This document shows, in pieces, positions 21,248-35,100 of a DNA stretch of 64,000 nt. The notes under the pieces are model-generated. The model was not told the origin of the DNA and did no database searches. It was given only the letters and a program-made list of their open reading frames with translations. The first letter of the stretch is position 1, and every line of letters starts with the position of its first letter. A program made the position numbers and the translations under genes. Source of the stretch: Cladopsammia gracilis. Taxonomy: Eukaryota > Cnidaria > Anthozoa > Scleractinia > Dendrophylliidae. The stretch spans positions 273,501 through 337,500 of the forward strand of contig JAJGOT010000216.1 of assembly GCA_022457155.1 (NCBI GenBank). The letters run 5' to 3'.

Positions 21248-24200
21248 ATGGCGACCTCTTCATCTGAAGAGGACAACGAAGACTCAATTCCAAAGTACGG
21301 ATGGAGGGTACCTCTGGATAATACATTTTCACACAAGCCTCAGCCGTGTTATCTCCCTCGTTGGAGCCAAATACCAAGGCTAATCGGGCTGGGATGGAGG
21401 TATTATGCCACACGGAAGAGTTGTTTTTACGTGACGGTGCATGCATCCAATTTAATTTGCCGGCCGGCGGAATTCAGGCATGCTTTTAAATTGTCAACGC
21501 TTGATTTCAGATTTATGAAGTATGCTACGAGAGAAAGAAAGAATGGAAGAGTACCGTTTATTGACCCATTTGCCACAAATCCGTGTCGGCAAGTTTACGG
21601 TAAGTCCGAAGTTTAACATTTTTTGGCTCGCTGGGAGGACTTGACCACTACGTTAGTCCCAAAGTCTTATTCAAAAAAAAATATTGCCATGTTCAGCGTT
21701 AAACCAGACATGATTGTGGCATTTGTATCGCTGATGCCTTGTCCAAGAATATCGATTATCTATTTACAGTAAATACTTGATATGAATGACCAAAATAAGT
21801 AAGCTTAAGTACACTCGCGAAGACCTTTGAAACAAAAATTGCACTCTTTGTTTCGTTTTAAAGATTTTTAAAAAATCTCGTCATATTTTATCCGCGAAAT
21901 TGTCAAATGGAGAAAACAAAGTGAAGGATCTCTTGTCGATTTTTTAGTCATAAGGTTATAATTAATGTAATAATGGAAGAAGATTTTAAGTTTAGATAAT
22001 GACAATGGAAAAGAGTGTGTTAAACTATATTGGCTTACTTAAGCTTATGTTTGTGAAAAAATATCAAAAAGACTGTGCCATTTTCCATAAGCTTACTTTT
22101 GACAATCGCCACCAAACAATCACCTGTCACCTGTGGTGAATAAGTGCGAAAAGACGTGAATTTCCGACAGGTGAGAAAAGTGTGATATTTACCGACAGGT
22201 GTACGTCATTGGAAATTTGTTCAAATCCTCTAAAAAAAATTTTGTCATGCGGAAAATAACTGTTCAAGAGTAGTATAAATCATTTCTTTTCTTATTATAT
22301 ACTGATATACATGTATACCCAGCTTTTTATTTTAATACAATAGTTTCATTTATTGTGTAAGCAGACAGTTAGATGTTTTTGAGACTAAATAAAGTTATTT
22401 AATTTTTCAAAATAAAAATAAAAAGGAAAAAACGAAGAAAGTGAGTCAATTCAATCATGTTTGTTTTGTTTTGGATGTAAAAGGCTGCCGTGTATATTTT
22501 TATATAGTTGTGAATGTTTATATTTTTGTTAGTTACTAAAAAAGGTGACATAATTCACACTGTCGGGTATTTCTTAAAAAAAATTGACTATAGTTGCACT
22601 GGTTTGTGTGGCAGACAGCTTTATTACTGAAATAGTTAATCCAGAAGGCTTTTTTTAGCTTTAATTCTGAGCCTGGTCAAGTGTTTTAAAATCAATAAAG
22701 GTGTCCCATAACTAAGTTGTAACACCAAGGTTTCTGTGATATTGCATGTCTTAAATACACTCTCCGTACCTTGATACACATTTTCTTAAATCTTTTTGTG
22801 AAAAATAATACTATAAATCTGTGGTGACTTCAGGGGTCCCTCTTGGTGGGATAGGATGTGGCAGCATTGGACGAGGATGGAAGGGCGATTTTAACAGATG
22901 GCAGCTCTCTCCGGGAATGTACAACTACACTTGTGTAGAGGCAAACCAGGTAAAGGCAATTATTGATTGAGAGATGGGAGTTGAAACCTTTCTGCCCTTG
23001 TTTTATGTTAGCGATAGTTTCTAAGTTAGAATGATAGAGAACAGGGCAGCATTCCTTATAGTGTACATAATATTGTATCTCATTCAGCATGGATAAATTG
23101 AAAGAGTATTATGGATGGATCATAATAATAGCATTGTTTGATTGAAATCTTAAGCTTAAGTAACAAGAGCGAGGGGTGTTGTGGGTGTCATGTAGTTTGT
23201 TTTCTGTGCAACGATTTCATACATATAAATGTTTTGCAAGCTGTCAAATATTTGTGCACAGTTTTCAAAGATCAACAACATTCCTACAATATAGGAACCT
23301 AAGGCTACATTCACAATGATGAATTTTCGACCGGTTGAAAAATTTGACCGGACATTTTGTTCACATGGAACCGTGCATTATTTTTGTTCTGTTCTCATGG
23401 AACTGACTAACTGGTTGAAGTTTAATCTTTGTCAGTGGTTTTTCAATTGCCCATGCCCAGAGCACTACTTTACCTACTTCTTCTAGCTGAGTTACTATGC
23501 ATCCATGCAACCACACCTTTGCCATACAAAAATTTAGATGGTCAAGGTGTTCATACTGCACCGGTTAAATTATTGACCGTACCAGCTAAAAATTTGTCCC
23601 CGATTTTGGCGTTCAAATTTTTGAATGGCTAGGCGTCTAAATGTTTGTACAGTTAGCATGGTTCCGTGTGAATAGAACACCTAACGACACGAAATTTCAA
23701 CCAGTGGAACATTCATCCGGTACCATGTGAAGGTAGCCTAAAACTAACCAAAAGTAAAATACCAAAATTTTTAATCAACAATAAAGTTTGATCTGGTTTA
23801 ACTTAAAATAATTAATATTAATAATAATAATTATTATTTTCTCTTCTTTTTTTTCTCCTTTCTTTCATTGAGTACTACATTTTCTTGCATTGCAACTTTT
23901 CTAGATCACAATTCTCAAGTTATAGTTTTCTTTGGTTTTTCTTCTAATTACAAGCGTTTAATTTAGTTCTGTAGTTTCCTTTGAATTCTCTTTTCTTCTA
24001 TTATTCTTGGTTTGCACTTACATCATATCGAAATTCAGAAGCAATTAAAAAGCAAATTTTGATTCCATCCCCAAAATGTTTATGGAATTTTAGGGAGTTA
24101 AAGACTTCACATCTGGGCCAAATTTTACAGCTCAAGACCATTAATTCAAGAGTTATAGGCAAATGATTAGGCATTTTCAGTAAATCAAAGGCTCCTGTGA

Positions 24201-24654
24201 GCCAACCCGTGAATAAAAAATGCTCAACACGTCGCTGGCTCAAAAAAAAGGACCGTGTCAAAATGTACGGTAGTTAAATAGAAATTTTGAATTTAGATAT
24301 GTGCTTTGTCAATGTGGTTGAGGAGACACTTGAGTTCGTGGAAGCTTAAATATTGCACAATTAAAACTTGTGATAAGATTGCCAAGTGAAATTGATGTTT
24401 TTATCATGTAATGCAATGTACAACTATGTTTAAATTATAAATATGACGTGATATCTTTTAAAATACCCTAATCCACAATATGATATGTGTGATATTTATA
24501 AAGGTCTACATATTATATGTTCTGTGCTTATTTTTATATATTTTGTTTTTTATCAATGATGTAAATTTTTGAACTTAATTTTTGTTTAAACTATTGTGCT
24601 GTAAAGTGCCATGAGCTCTGGATATGGTGGTATAGAAATCCTTTATTATTATTA

Positions 24655-24689
<35 letters not shown>

Positions 24690-27600
24690 ATTATTATTCA
24701 GTAAGAAACACAAGGATATAAATTATTTCCACTTGAGGAACAGATACACTGATGACAGATGAAAGTTGACCTTTAGCGCATAACCATAGTCCAGTTCTCT
24801 CCTATTTCAAACAATGTGTATTTGTACTGTCACGTTATTTGTCACGTTTATTCATGAAAGGACTCCAAATGCAAATAAGCTTAAGGACAAAATTGTGTTG
24901 AACTCATTCCAAGCTTTTATAGCTACTCACATGGACCTAGAAACATCATATGTGTTTATAAAAATTAAGTTATGTACTAAATGTACATGTAAATACAGGC
25001 TAAATTGTTTTTACTGAGATTGGGGCAAAAATTAAAAAAGCCATTAACCTTTTCATCTCATGCTTGTTGTAATTAAGACTTAAAAGCTCACAAACTTTAA
25101 TTTAAAGCTTATCACCATAGACAAATGAAACCAGATGCAGAAACTGGCCTTGCTTCAGATTTTCCCACATGGTAAAATTATTCCTCATGTACTAGTGTCC
25201 ATCTGAAAGTACATGTAAAAATGTCTCTTCATCCAACAGATCCAAACAAAATTCAATATTTACTGCTCAAAGTTCCTTTTTCGGGTAGCGTGTTTGTTCA
25301 TTCGGATTCTGTTGTCTGTCAGGCGGTTTAACTTTTGGTTCACAATTATTTCTACCCATTTGCAGATTTGAAAACTGCTGGCATTCATCATTCATTTTAA
25401 TTTGCATTCCTCCAACTTGTTGTAAACTAAGATGAAACAGTACTTCCTTTCAATTTTTTCGCATTGTGTTTAAAATTTAAAGCTTTCATTTTCATTTTTT
25501 AGTGTTCATTATACATGTAGTACTGCATGTTGTAAGTTTTTTCTGGCTTGGCTTGCTGATGCAAGCGACAAGTTGCTCACCGATGGCATGTTTTAGTAAA
25601 CTAATCTCCTAACTATTCACGCTCTTGGTAAGGATTCTCCCACCGAAACAAAAGCCGCGATGCATGAAGAGAAAATGGTGAGGCAAGTTGTCAAAGAACA
25701 TTATAAACATAACATACTACAACAAAAAATTACACAATGACCGTAATCATTTGTGGCAGAAACATAAGCTGATTGCAGTGCGATTGTGCTAAAATCTTTA
25801 CATTGGAAGGAATAGGAAAAGTGTGATAAGATTCAGGCTGGAATGCAAGTTTTCAGGATGATAAATCATGAGGGAGAGATTTTATACCTACCAACTTTTT
25901 CCGGGTGATAGGCGTGATAATTTTTTCATGGGAGTGCCGGGATTTCCAAAAGCAACCCAACCAAATCTAAAGACAACCCGACCTATTCCGAAGATGTCCG
26001 AAGTTGTCCGAAGCTGTTCCGAAGAATTCAGAAGTTTCCATGGACCTCAGACCTCCGTTTAATAACATCCAGCTGTAATCAAATCTTCAGAACGATAAAA
26101 ACCTACAAAAAAGTACAAAACTTTCATGGACGTACACTGTAACTTGTTTGAGACATTTCGTTCCATTTCATACCCTACATAGCATTATCAGTCTTTAATG
26201 TCTCCTTATTATTGTCATATGGTCTGGTTGTCTGGGGTCAGGCTCCACAATCACATTTGAATAAAATATTAGTGCTTCAAAAACATGCTTTACTTATAAT
26301 GCATTTTTCTAACCCCAGGGCTCATGCAGTCCCTTTGTTTGTTTCTGCAAAAATTTTACCTCTAAAATTTGCTGTACTTTGAGACAGTGTCGAATCTGAT
26401 TTATATAGCCCCTGAAAATATCTGCAATAACTTTATCAGATGTAATTCAATTCACTCCCACAATACCAGGGCCTCTACGTCCGATAATTTTTATATCAAG
26501 TATTCGTGCACGAACCAGCTGAGTACTTCTATTGCAATTTTTGGAGAAGAAATATGGAATTGCCTTCCACTTGAAATACCGTACATAGACTCCCGAGAAC
26601 TGCTTTTAAACAAAAAATTTGAGATCTCCTCTTTCGAATTTTCGACGCCGAAGACAGTTATGTTGACTCGCCCACTCTGTTGAATAAAATAGTGAAGCAG
26701 TAGCTATAATTGAAATCTACAATATTAAGTAAACCATTAATATATATAATAATTTTTTTTCTTTCAGTCATATTACTAGGAGCTAATGTTAATTTCAGTC
26801 ATATTACTAGGAGCTAATGTTAATTTTTGTTCTTATTTTTGACAACCCGCCTCGATTAGCTATGCTAACTGCGGATTGTCAATATTGAAAATATTGTTAT
26901 ATTAATAATGAAATAAAATTGTTGTTGTTGTTGTAACTATGTTTTTAATTGGATCTTGCGATCAGTTAAGGCTGATAGCTCCATAGGCGTGAGTTGGCGT
27001 GAGATCGGAGTTTTGGACTTGCAGGCGTGAGACTTAGCAGGTATAAGATTTTGTGGCAGATTGAAGTTACAAGGATTTGTATGGAAAACCACTGGAGTGT
27101 GGCAAATTGAATCAGAAGCCATTATATACATGCCACTATTCAAAGTTTTACTCATTGTTGTTGTTTCTTTGTTTACAGTTTATTGTTTGTGTGAGAAAGA
27201 AAGGAAGAACCACATACCAGGTATATTGTAGAAATGACAAACATTTTTGCCTGTTTCATGACTCTTACAAGAACTTTTATTATAATTAGTTTAAAATTTT
27301 CTGTAGTTTGTTTTGCTCTGGTCATTTTTTTACTTTATCACAACTGTGCTTTTTACTGTTATAATTTCATTATAATAATATGGCACATGTATAATTATAC
27401 AGTAGAGCCCCGCTAACTCGAACTCTGAAGGGAAACAAAAATCAGTATGGGTTAGCGGGGTTCAAGTTATTGGGGTCGGTGAAAAATTTATTTATTTTTG
27501 TTAATTATTAATAATAGTGACGATATAATAATAGCGTGAACACAGTTTAATTATCTACTTCTGTGATAAACATCGCTCAGTTTATGGTAACAAGAAATTC

Positions 27601-30600
27601 CAAAGATTATGACTTCGAGCTAAGTGTAACTTTAACATTTGGGTGCATGTTTTTGCAATATTATAAACGAAGTTTGTGTTGTATTACTACATGCAGTCCA
27701 ACTAAATACAAAATGACATTGAAGAAGTAACCATGTCCGTTTTCCTATTTTGCTATTTTCCGAGTTCGAGTTAGCGGGGTTCCACTGTATATAACTAATT
27801 TTTGTTCGTCATTATATGTCCCCCCTGATATGGTTTGACACCTTAGCATTGCAGTGACATTTGTTTCAGATTTATTACACTAAACCATATCTCTAAAACA
27901 AAGAAATTAAAGTGGATATAACCTCCAAAAATCTTTTTTTGCTTAAAAAATCTTACTATTTTTCTGAACAAAATGCTGCAAAAAATTTTGATTTTGCTTA
28001 AAACCCCGACTTTGTATGGCCCGCCAAAGTTTGGCTTTTCAAAATTCCTGCCGGGCTTAAAAAGGCTTGGACTGAGTGATGTCACAGAATTATGTTCCCC
28101 GTGGCATCGTCTGGTGTTATCTCAGTCAAGATTCCCGGTGGTCTGAAATTTTTATCAAATTTACACGAAATATCTCGTTTAATTCTTCTGAGAATAGTCT
28201 ATCTTTGTGTAGAAATATCGAGCAATTTCAAATATTATCTTGGCTTCAAAGTTAAAGAAATTGTTGAGCTTGGGCACACTATAAAATCACGCTGGTTGTA
28301 CTGACTCGCCGAGTGAACTCTCACGGAATGTCTCCACAAAAATTATCACTGAAACCGCTTGAGAGTATTCGATCTTTGTTTAGAAATAACAAGCGATTCT
28401 AAATGATGTTTTTGTTTTGTAATGGACAAATTCTCCGAGCTTGGGAATACTATAGAATCTCGACTGACAGGCATGGTTTTCAAAATACTAGATACCCGGC
28501 AGTCTGAAATTCTCAAAAGACATTACATTTTCACTTGAGAATAGTCGATCTTTGTAAAGAAATATCAAGCGATTTCAAACATTATCTTGGCTTCCAAGTT
28601 GAAGAAATTGTTGAGCTTGGGCCTACCATAAAATCTCAATGGTTTCGACTGACAGGCATGGTTTTCAAAATACTAGATAACCGGCTGTCTGAAATTCTTA
28701 CCATTTTTCCACGAAAATAATTATTTTCATTTTAACCTGCTGAGAGTACTCAATTTCTGTGTAGAAATACCAAGTGACTTCTGAACATTGAATTTACTGA
28801 ATTGTACACTTCGCCCCGGGATGGATACACATATTATAAATAACAAGAGGCTCCAAGTAGCCTATACTCATGTGCATGCGTAAGAACGTTTTATGATATA
28901 TTATTTTAAACATGATAAGAAGATGTCTGACATGGAGAAGAGTTACTCCTTTCATTCAGTCATCGTTCCTGCAAATCACGTTGTTTACTATGGAATGTTT
29001 TGTAATGAAGGCTGTACCACAATGAAGCCAGTGATTCTTCTAAGTGTTATATATACCTAACATGAACATTTAGTTATGTAAGTAGGGTTGTAGGAGATGC
29101 TGTCGTTACACTTCAGTAACATTGTTTTACCAGAAGTGAGAGTAGCCAGAAGTCAGAGTAGCCAGAAGTTACTAAACAGGAAGTGTAAATGACAAAGCTA
29201 CGAACCGGAAGTACACAATTTAAAATATGCATGCATAAATTTGCATGCAAAATCGTGACACAAAAAAATAATAAAAGAAGAAAAATGGAGGGCATTTTAT
29301 AACTCATGCCGCTACGGGCATGAGTAATAAATAGAACAGTATGCAGTGGTGAAAATCCACCCTGGGGAATCATGGATCGTCTCAAATCTTTACTCGGTAG
29401 CATATAAACTGAGAGGAATGTGTGTTGAAACCATCGAGATTTTATAGTAGGCCCAAGCTCGACAATTTCTTCAACTTCGAAGCCAAGATAATGATTGTAA
29501 TCGCTTGAGATTTCTTAACAAAGATCAACTATTCTCAGGAGAGTTAAATGAGATATTTAGTGAAAATTTGATTAGAATTTCAGACTGCCGGGTATCTAGT
29601 ATTTTGAAAACCGTGCCCGTCGGTCGAGATTCTATAGCTCGGAGAATTCGTCCATTAAGAAACAAAAACATAATTTAGAATCGCTTGGCATTTCTGAACA
29701 AAGATAAAATACTCTTGAGAGGTTCCAGTGATATTTTTTGTGGGATATTCCCGTGAGAGATGACTCAGCGAGTCAGCACAATTTTTTTCTAAGTGTCACA
29801 ACCATCGAGGTTTTATAGTGTGCCCAACATCGACAATTTCTTAAACTTCAAAGCCAAGATAATGTTTGAAACTGCTCAAGATTTCTAAACAAAGATCTAC
29901 TATTCTCAGAAGAATTAAACAGATGTTTTGTGGAAATTCAATAAAAATTTCAGACCGCCGGGTATCTAGACACTACGTTGAAAATCGACCCATTTCTTGT
30001 GTCGCTTTTTGGCTTCAACACGGTCATCATTAACCCATTGGCTCCTACACCAGCCAAAACCAGCCGTACAAGAATGCATTGCTTTAAAAAATTGTAACTT
30101 TCTCAATTGCGCGAACATTGCCTTAACTATCAGTTGTGAGCATTGACTAGAAAGTCCCTCAAATTGAGATACCCAATAAACACAAAAATGTCAGCCATTT
30201 TTGCAGAATATCAGCATTTGAATTTGGACAAGAACAAAAATGACCGTTTTTAACATCATAGAAAAACAACAAAAATCACGTTTTTGCCTTTAGTTTTTTT
30301 TTATTCAAATCATCGTGGCAAACCCAAACGTCAACATTCACAGCAAAATTCAGTCCTAGTCCTAGATTAGCAGTGAATTTTTTTGCTCTTATTCGTTGCT
30401 CGGGCCGAATTACAGCTTCTTATTCCAGTGCATACTCACCTCGCCTCGATTTTCAACATCACCACCGCACTGCATGCTGGGAAATAACGAGATTTTTCGA
30501 CAGCGTTCCTTCCGTACTCCACACATTTCATATTTATACTAAGTCCACAGCCACTCCGACCCACTGCCGAAATTTCACGCTTGTTGTGTTCTCCTGTGGT

Positions 30601-32090
30601 CACAACTTCCAAAATATGCCGCGGTAGGTCGAGAAATTCATCCAGAGTCATGTCCCAAAGCTGCTTCGTTTTCTGGTGGCCATTTTTCCAGTTCAGCAAG
30701 TCACGAGCCAAATTCGTGAACGAAGTACAACACCTAACTCGCTTCATTGAGAAAGTGGACTCTGAACTACCTTCAAGCTTAATGATGCTCATCAGGCAGC
30801 TACTAAAGATGAAAAATGGCTGTGAACTTACCAAAACTCGCAGACATACAATATTTCAGACAATCCAACAAAGCAAACTGACAATCTCACAATGATGTTT
30901 CCAGTAAACTCGAGCCTTCAGTGTTTAAGAACAGCAGCACTTACCATGGTAACTTTAAATACGGAGTCACGAAATCCTATAGGGCATGTGTATGCAGAAA
31001 ATCGCTCAAAAACGTAAAAATCCTCAGGAGTCAATGGGTTAAGGTAAGGTATTTTATGAAGTTCAATACCTGTCTTTGGGTTCGAAATATTTTTACAGCC
31101 GTAGGCAACACAAGTCGTTGGCATTTTCGCAGAGCTATTTCCGAGTAGTTGTGCACCTCTTCGGAACCTCTAGGGCTAGGATCCATTGTTCTGTTGTTTG
31201 TTCTATTGTTTTCTTAGCCAATCCTGTGAGGCATTCCGAAAGGTGCACTTTTGCCCCTATTTTTGCAGCAACAAGTCACTGGAAATCCTTGAGATGATAA
31301 AAAGCTATCTCCTTCCATGACATCACTTGACCCAGACCTCGTACTCGGTAATGGAACAAATTATGGCAATTTTTCATAACTTTGGTGGGCCATAAAAAAT
31401 TGGGGTTTTAAGCAAAATCAACATTTTTGCGGCATTTTGTTCAGAAAAATAGTAAGATTTTTTTAAGCAAAAAAGTTTGTTTTGAGGTTATATCCACTTT
31501 AAGTAAAAATCAATCCAGTTTCAAATCATTTTAAACTACAACATCGTGCCAATTACATGTAACAAGTCAGCTTTACACTTGGTGTAAAAAAATAATGCAT
31601 TATCTACAATAGATGTAAGTTATAATTTTTGGATTACCATTAGATTTAATCTAATATATACTTGCCAGTTCCAATATTTTGGTTGTTTGTAAGTGAACTT
31701 TTGCCAACAACCTTAACTACATCAATTATTTTTAGATTTTGCAGCTAGAGGTAATAATCTTCATTAATTATAATAAATTATTATCATTGATAATTTATTT
31801 AAGTTTTTGAATTCTTTCAAATAGGCTGTGCTGTCTCCAAACCGTCCCAATGGAGTTCTTTGTGGTCGCAGTTTACAGGGGTGGAACTGGGGATTCAATG
31901 GTTCCCATGCTACTTACCATGCTCTGTATCCTCGTGCATGGACCATTTATTACTTACCAGGACAAAACATCAGACTTATTTGTCGTCAGATTTCTCCTGT
32001 ATTTCCTCATGATTACAAAGTAAGAATATAGGTACACATTGCATGTATGAGCTATTTTGAAAATACATTATCCCCTTAAATCTGCCCTGA

Positions 32091-32129
<39 letters not shown>

Positions 32130-35100
32130 TATAGACCTCTTTCATAATGTATATTAATATATATAATGTATATTAGTGGCCTCGTTAGCATGTGCAAAAT
32201 TCAAAAGAATTTTTACTCTAAAATGAGGCCAGTGAGGCTAATTAACATACATATAAAAGAATAAAAAAATCAGCCATCATTCTGAAAGAGGTCTATGATA
32301 TGAAATTAAAAGTAATCAAAGCATCAAAACAGCGGAAGTAAACTTGCACAAAAAAACTGCTTGCAGATGTACTTTTTTCAAATACTCTGGCCTGTCCCCT
32401 ACCCCCCAAAAAAATACTGAGATCACAAACTCGATCAGCCAAAAACTCTACATGTATTTCGGGGGGTAAATGCAAAGTTTTTGCTTTTGAATTCTAGAGT
32501 AGATTTTTTTTTTTGAAAAAAAAAATATGCAGCCTAGAGGATAAGGTATGAAAAAAGGCGGGAAAAAATTACAAATTTTGGCCAGCTTTTTTTCCCCAGT
32601 GAAGTGAACCACCTGTTTAGACTGTAATGTCAACTGGAAAAGTCTTGCTCAGAAATTTGATTCATCCAAATTGCATCCAGCCATTCCACCTTACATGTAT
32701 ATGTTGTGGTGCAATTTTATCCTTGGTGCAAATTTTATTTTCCTTTGTTTTGGGGTATGGTAATGTATGATAATGTATGATAACGAGTTTTAAACAAAGG
32801 AAAATAAAATTTGCACCAAGGATAAAATTGCACCACAACATATGCAAGCTGTAATCATTTGACCTGCAGGGACGGAAATAACAGCCGGTGATCGGTAATT
32901 ACCGATCAAATTTGCCAGCCAAAAATGAAATAAAATAATAAAATTTCACAAAAATCAAATCTTATCTGGACATTGGACAAAGCTTTTATGGGTGTTGTGG
33001 CTCTTAAAAGAGCCGTTGTAAATGGAAAAATGCGCAGTCCATGTCTCAAATTCAGTTTCTCCTCAAATTCATCCAGTTTCACCAGCATGTTCATGATATT
33101 TGCCTCCAATGAAAGATGGCAGTCAAAAACAGACGAGAGATCTTGGGAGCCATCGGCCGGCAAACTTTCTAATGTTTCTGGTAGCTGAGTTCCCATTTCC
33201 TTCAGGTTTTCTAGTAAATCGAGACGTTGATTGTCGATAAAGTCCTCGAAGTTATCCATAACAGTAATGGCGGCATCTTCGAACAACTCTGGCGTACGTG
33301 ACTAAAACCGCTGTGCAACTTGTACTGCAGATCTAGATACTCACATTTCAAAATTGGCATTTGAGGTTGTGGAATTGGAGGCATGAGGGATGAATCTTCC
33401 AAAGCGTGGTTATCAATATAACAATAATTGGTGGTTGGGAGAGGGGGTGGTTGTCTGTAGATTAGGGGGACTGGGCAGGAACCAACACTGAGACCCCCCC
33501 CCCCCCTGGCTTGGGGGGAGGGAGAAGGGGAGTAATGATCATTTACACCCACACAAAACCATCCCTGGACCTGTATTCAAATTAAGTTGGTTTCATGTTG
33601 TTTCCTATCAGTTTTTGTGCCGTTTGATGTTGATGCTGTACCACGGCTGCGATCCTTGGTACTGCCTGAAAAGCACCTTGGGAAATTTGCACAATTGAAG
33701 GACTCAGGGCGTAACCAACCTATGTTGCTTTTTGAGCATTTTTACTTTTCTCTCACTCAGATTTGCCTAATTTTATCGTACAACGAATAATATCACAAAC
33801 CCTTGTCGAATTTGCACTAATCCTAAGAAACTGGACTAATTTCACCTGAAAATAGCAGAGTTCTGGCCTTCTGGTGGTTGTTTGCATTCAGAGCATAATT
33901 TTGACGCCATTACAACAGATTGGCCGTGAGAATATGCGACCACAATACTCCTGACCCAGGCCAACAACATGACCGAAAATACCATTATTTACGCACGCCT
34001 GGCTCGCTTATCGATTGCAAGCTCGCTACGGCAAACACATCGTTTGTAACTGCGTATAAGCCAATATGTTTAAGGCCCGTCCGGTGATCGAAGGACATCA
34101 TTAAGTCGAGAAATCCGTAAGTCTCTGGCACCTCTCAAAGAAATGAGTTGTGTCCCTTGTCGTACCTTGTATCCGAAGTGCTATTTAGCGCTCGAGGTTG
34201 AAATGGCCTTGGTGGACAAGACAACCAGCTGTAAGTCTGGAATCACTTCAGATCAGAAAAGGGCAGTGTTGTGAGTTGTGGGCCATTTCGCATCCTGTGT
34301 TGTGGTTGAAATGCCCGATATCCAAAGTGCTTCCAGACTTACAATATTTTCCATATTATTTTGTTTGGTGGACATTCCATTTTCATTTTCGCCATTGATA
34401 TCCCAACATACTTCGCGACAGTGGCAGATAGGTCGGCTTCGTGTGGTTGCGCGGGAGGTTGAAATACAGCTTTGGGCAGCTCAAAGTGAGTTCTTGCGGC
34501 TGGGTGACATTCAGCAAGGCGGGCAAAGACTATGAGCTGGCAGCAGAGGACTGGGAGTGCTTCCTAAAGGAGGTCTGCAAGGTTAAAGGAGATGGCACAA
34601 ATCTAAATGGCTGACTATTAGTGATAAAAATGAAGGGATTTTGAGGGATTGAACTTCGGGATTTATTTTTCTTGAGCGGGATTTAGCGGTATGGGCCCAA
34701 ACTTGGCCATCTGAAGTGAAAAATCAGTGTAAAATCGAGAAATTCATGTAAACTTTGGGATTAATTTTTTCAAGCGGGATTCAGCGGGAGATATGCAGAT
34801 TTTTTTTTTCATACGCTATTTCTCGAAAGCGACAGAAAAAAACAACAGAAAAAAAAGCTGTACAATGTTTTGCAACTAATTTGTAGTTCACATGCCAAAA
34901 ATGGACAAATCTGAGTGGAAAAATAAAAAAAAACAACCTCAAAAGCAATATACAGCTGTAGGCTGGTTATGCCCCGAGCCCTTCAATTGTATTAACCACT
35001 GACCTGATTAAATAGGTATGATCCAATGACATGAGTGAAACTCGGATCTGATAAAATGAGTATGATCCAATGACATGAGAATACATGGTCCGATGGAATA

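Larger units (their letters stand above)
27909..31501. mobile_element. 3.6-kb inverted-repeat DNA element with THAP fragment, GBA2 intron 3
   Basis: The outer arms (27909-28085 and about 31313-31501) are inverted copies starting TAAAGTGGATATAACCTC. Inside them, subterminal repeats built on gtctgaaatt..., ctttgt.tagaaat... and cttgg.cttc.aagttgaaga lie in direct orientation at 28092-28790 and inverted at about 29400-29965. On the right side is a THAP-domain reading frame on the minus strand (29966-31124). Two further elements are nested inside: 28844-29330 and 30034-31038. THAP domains head the transposases of P-type elements, so this may be a decayed P-like element; the outer flanks also fit a TTAA target, and no 8-bp duplication was seen, so the superfamily is open. 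Confidence 0.7.

Noticed and set aside
21036..21446. Long minus-strand frame over GBA2 exon 1
   Set aside because: Antisense to a well-supported coding exon and to the 5' region; no domain.
29113..29403. Hydrophobic minus-strand frame similar to one at 37793-38017
   Set aside because: The similarity reflects two copies of the same hairpin-ended mobile element; no start conservation beyond the repeat and no domain.
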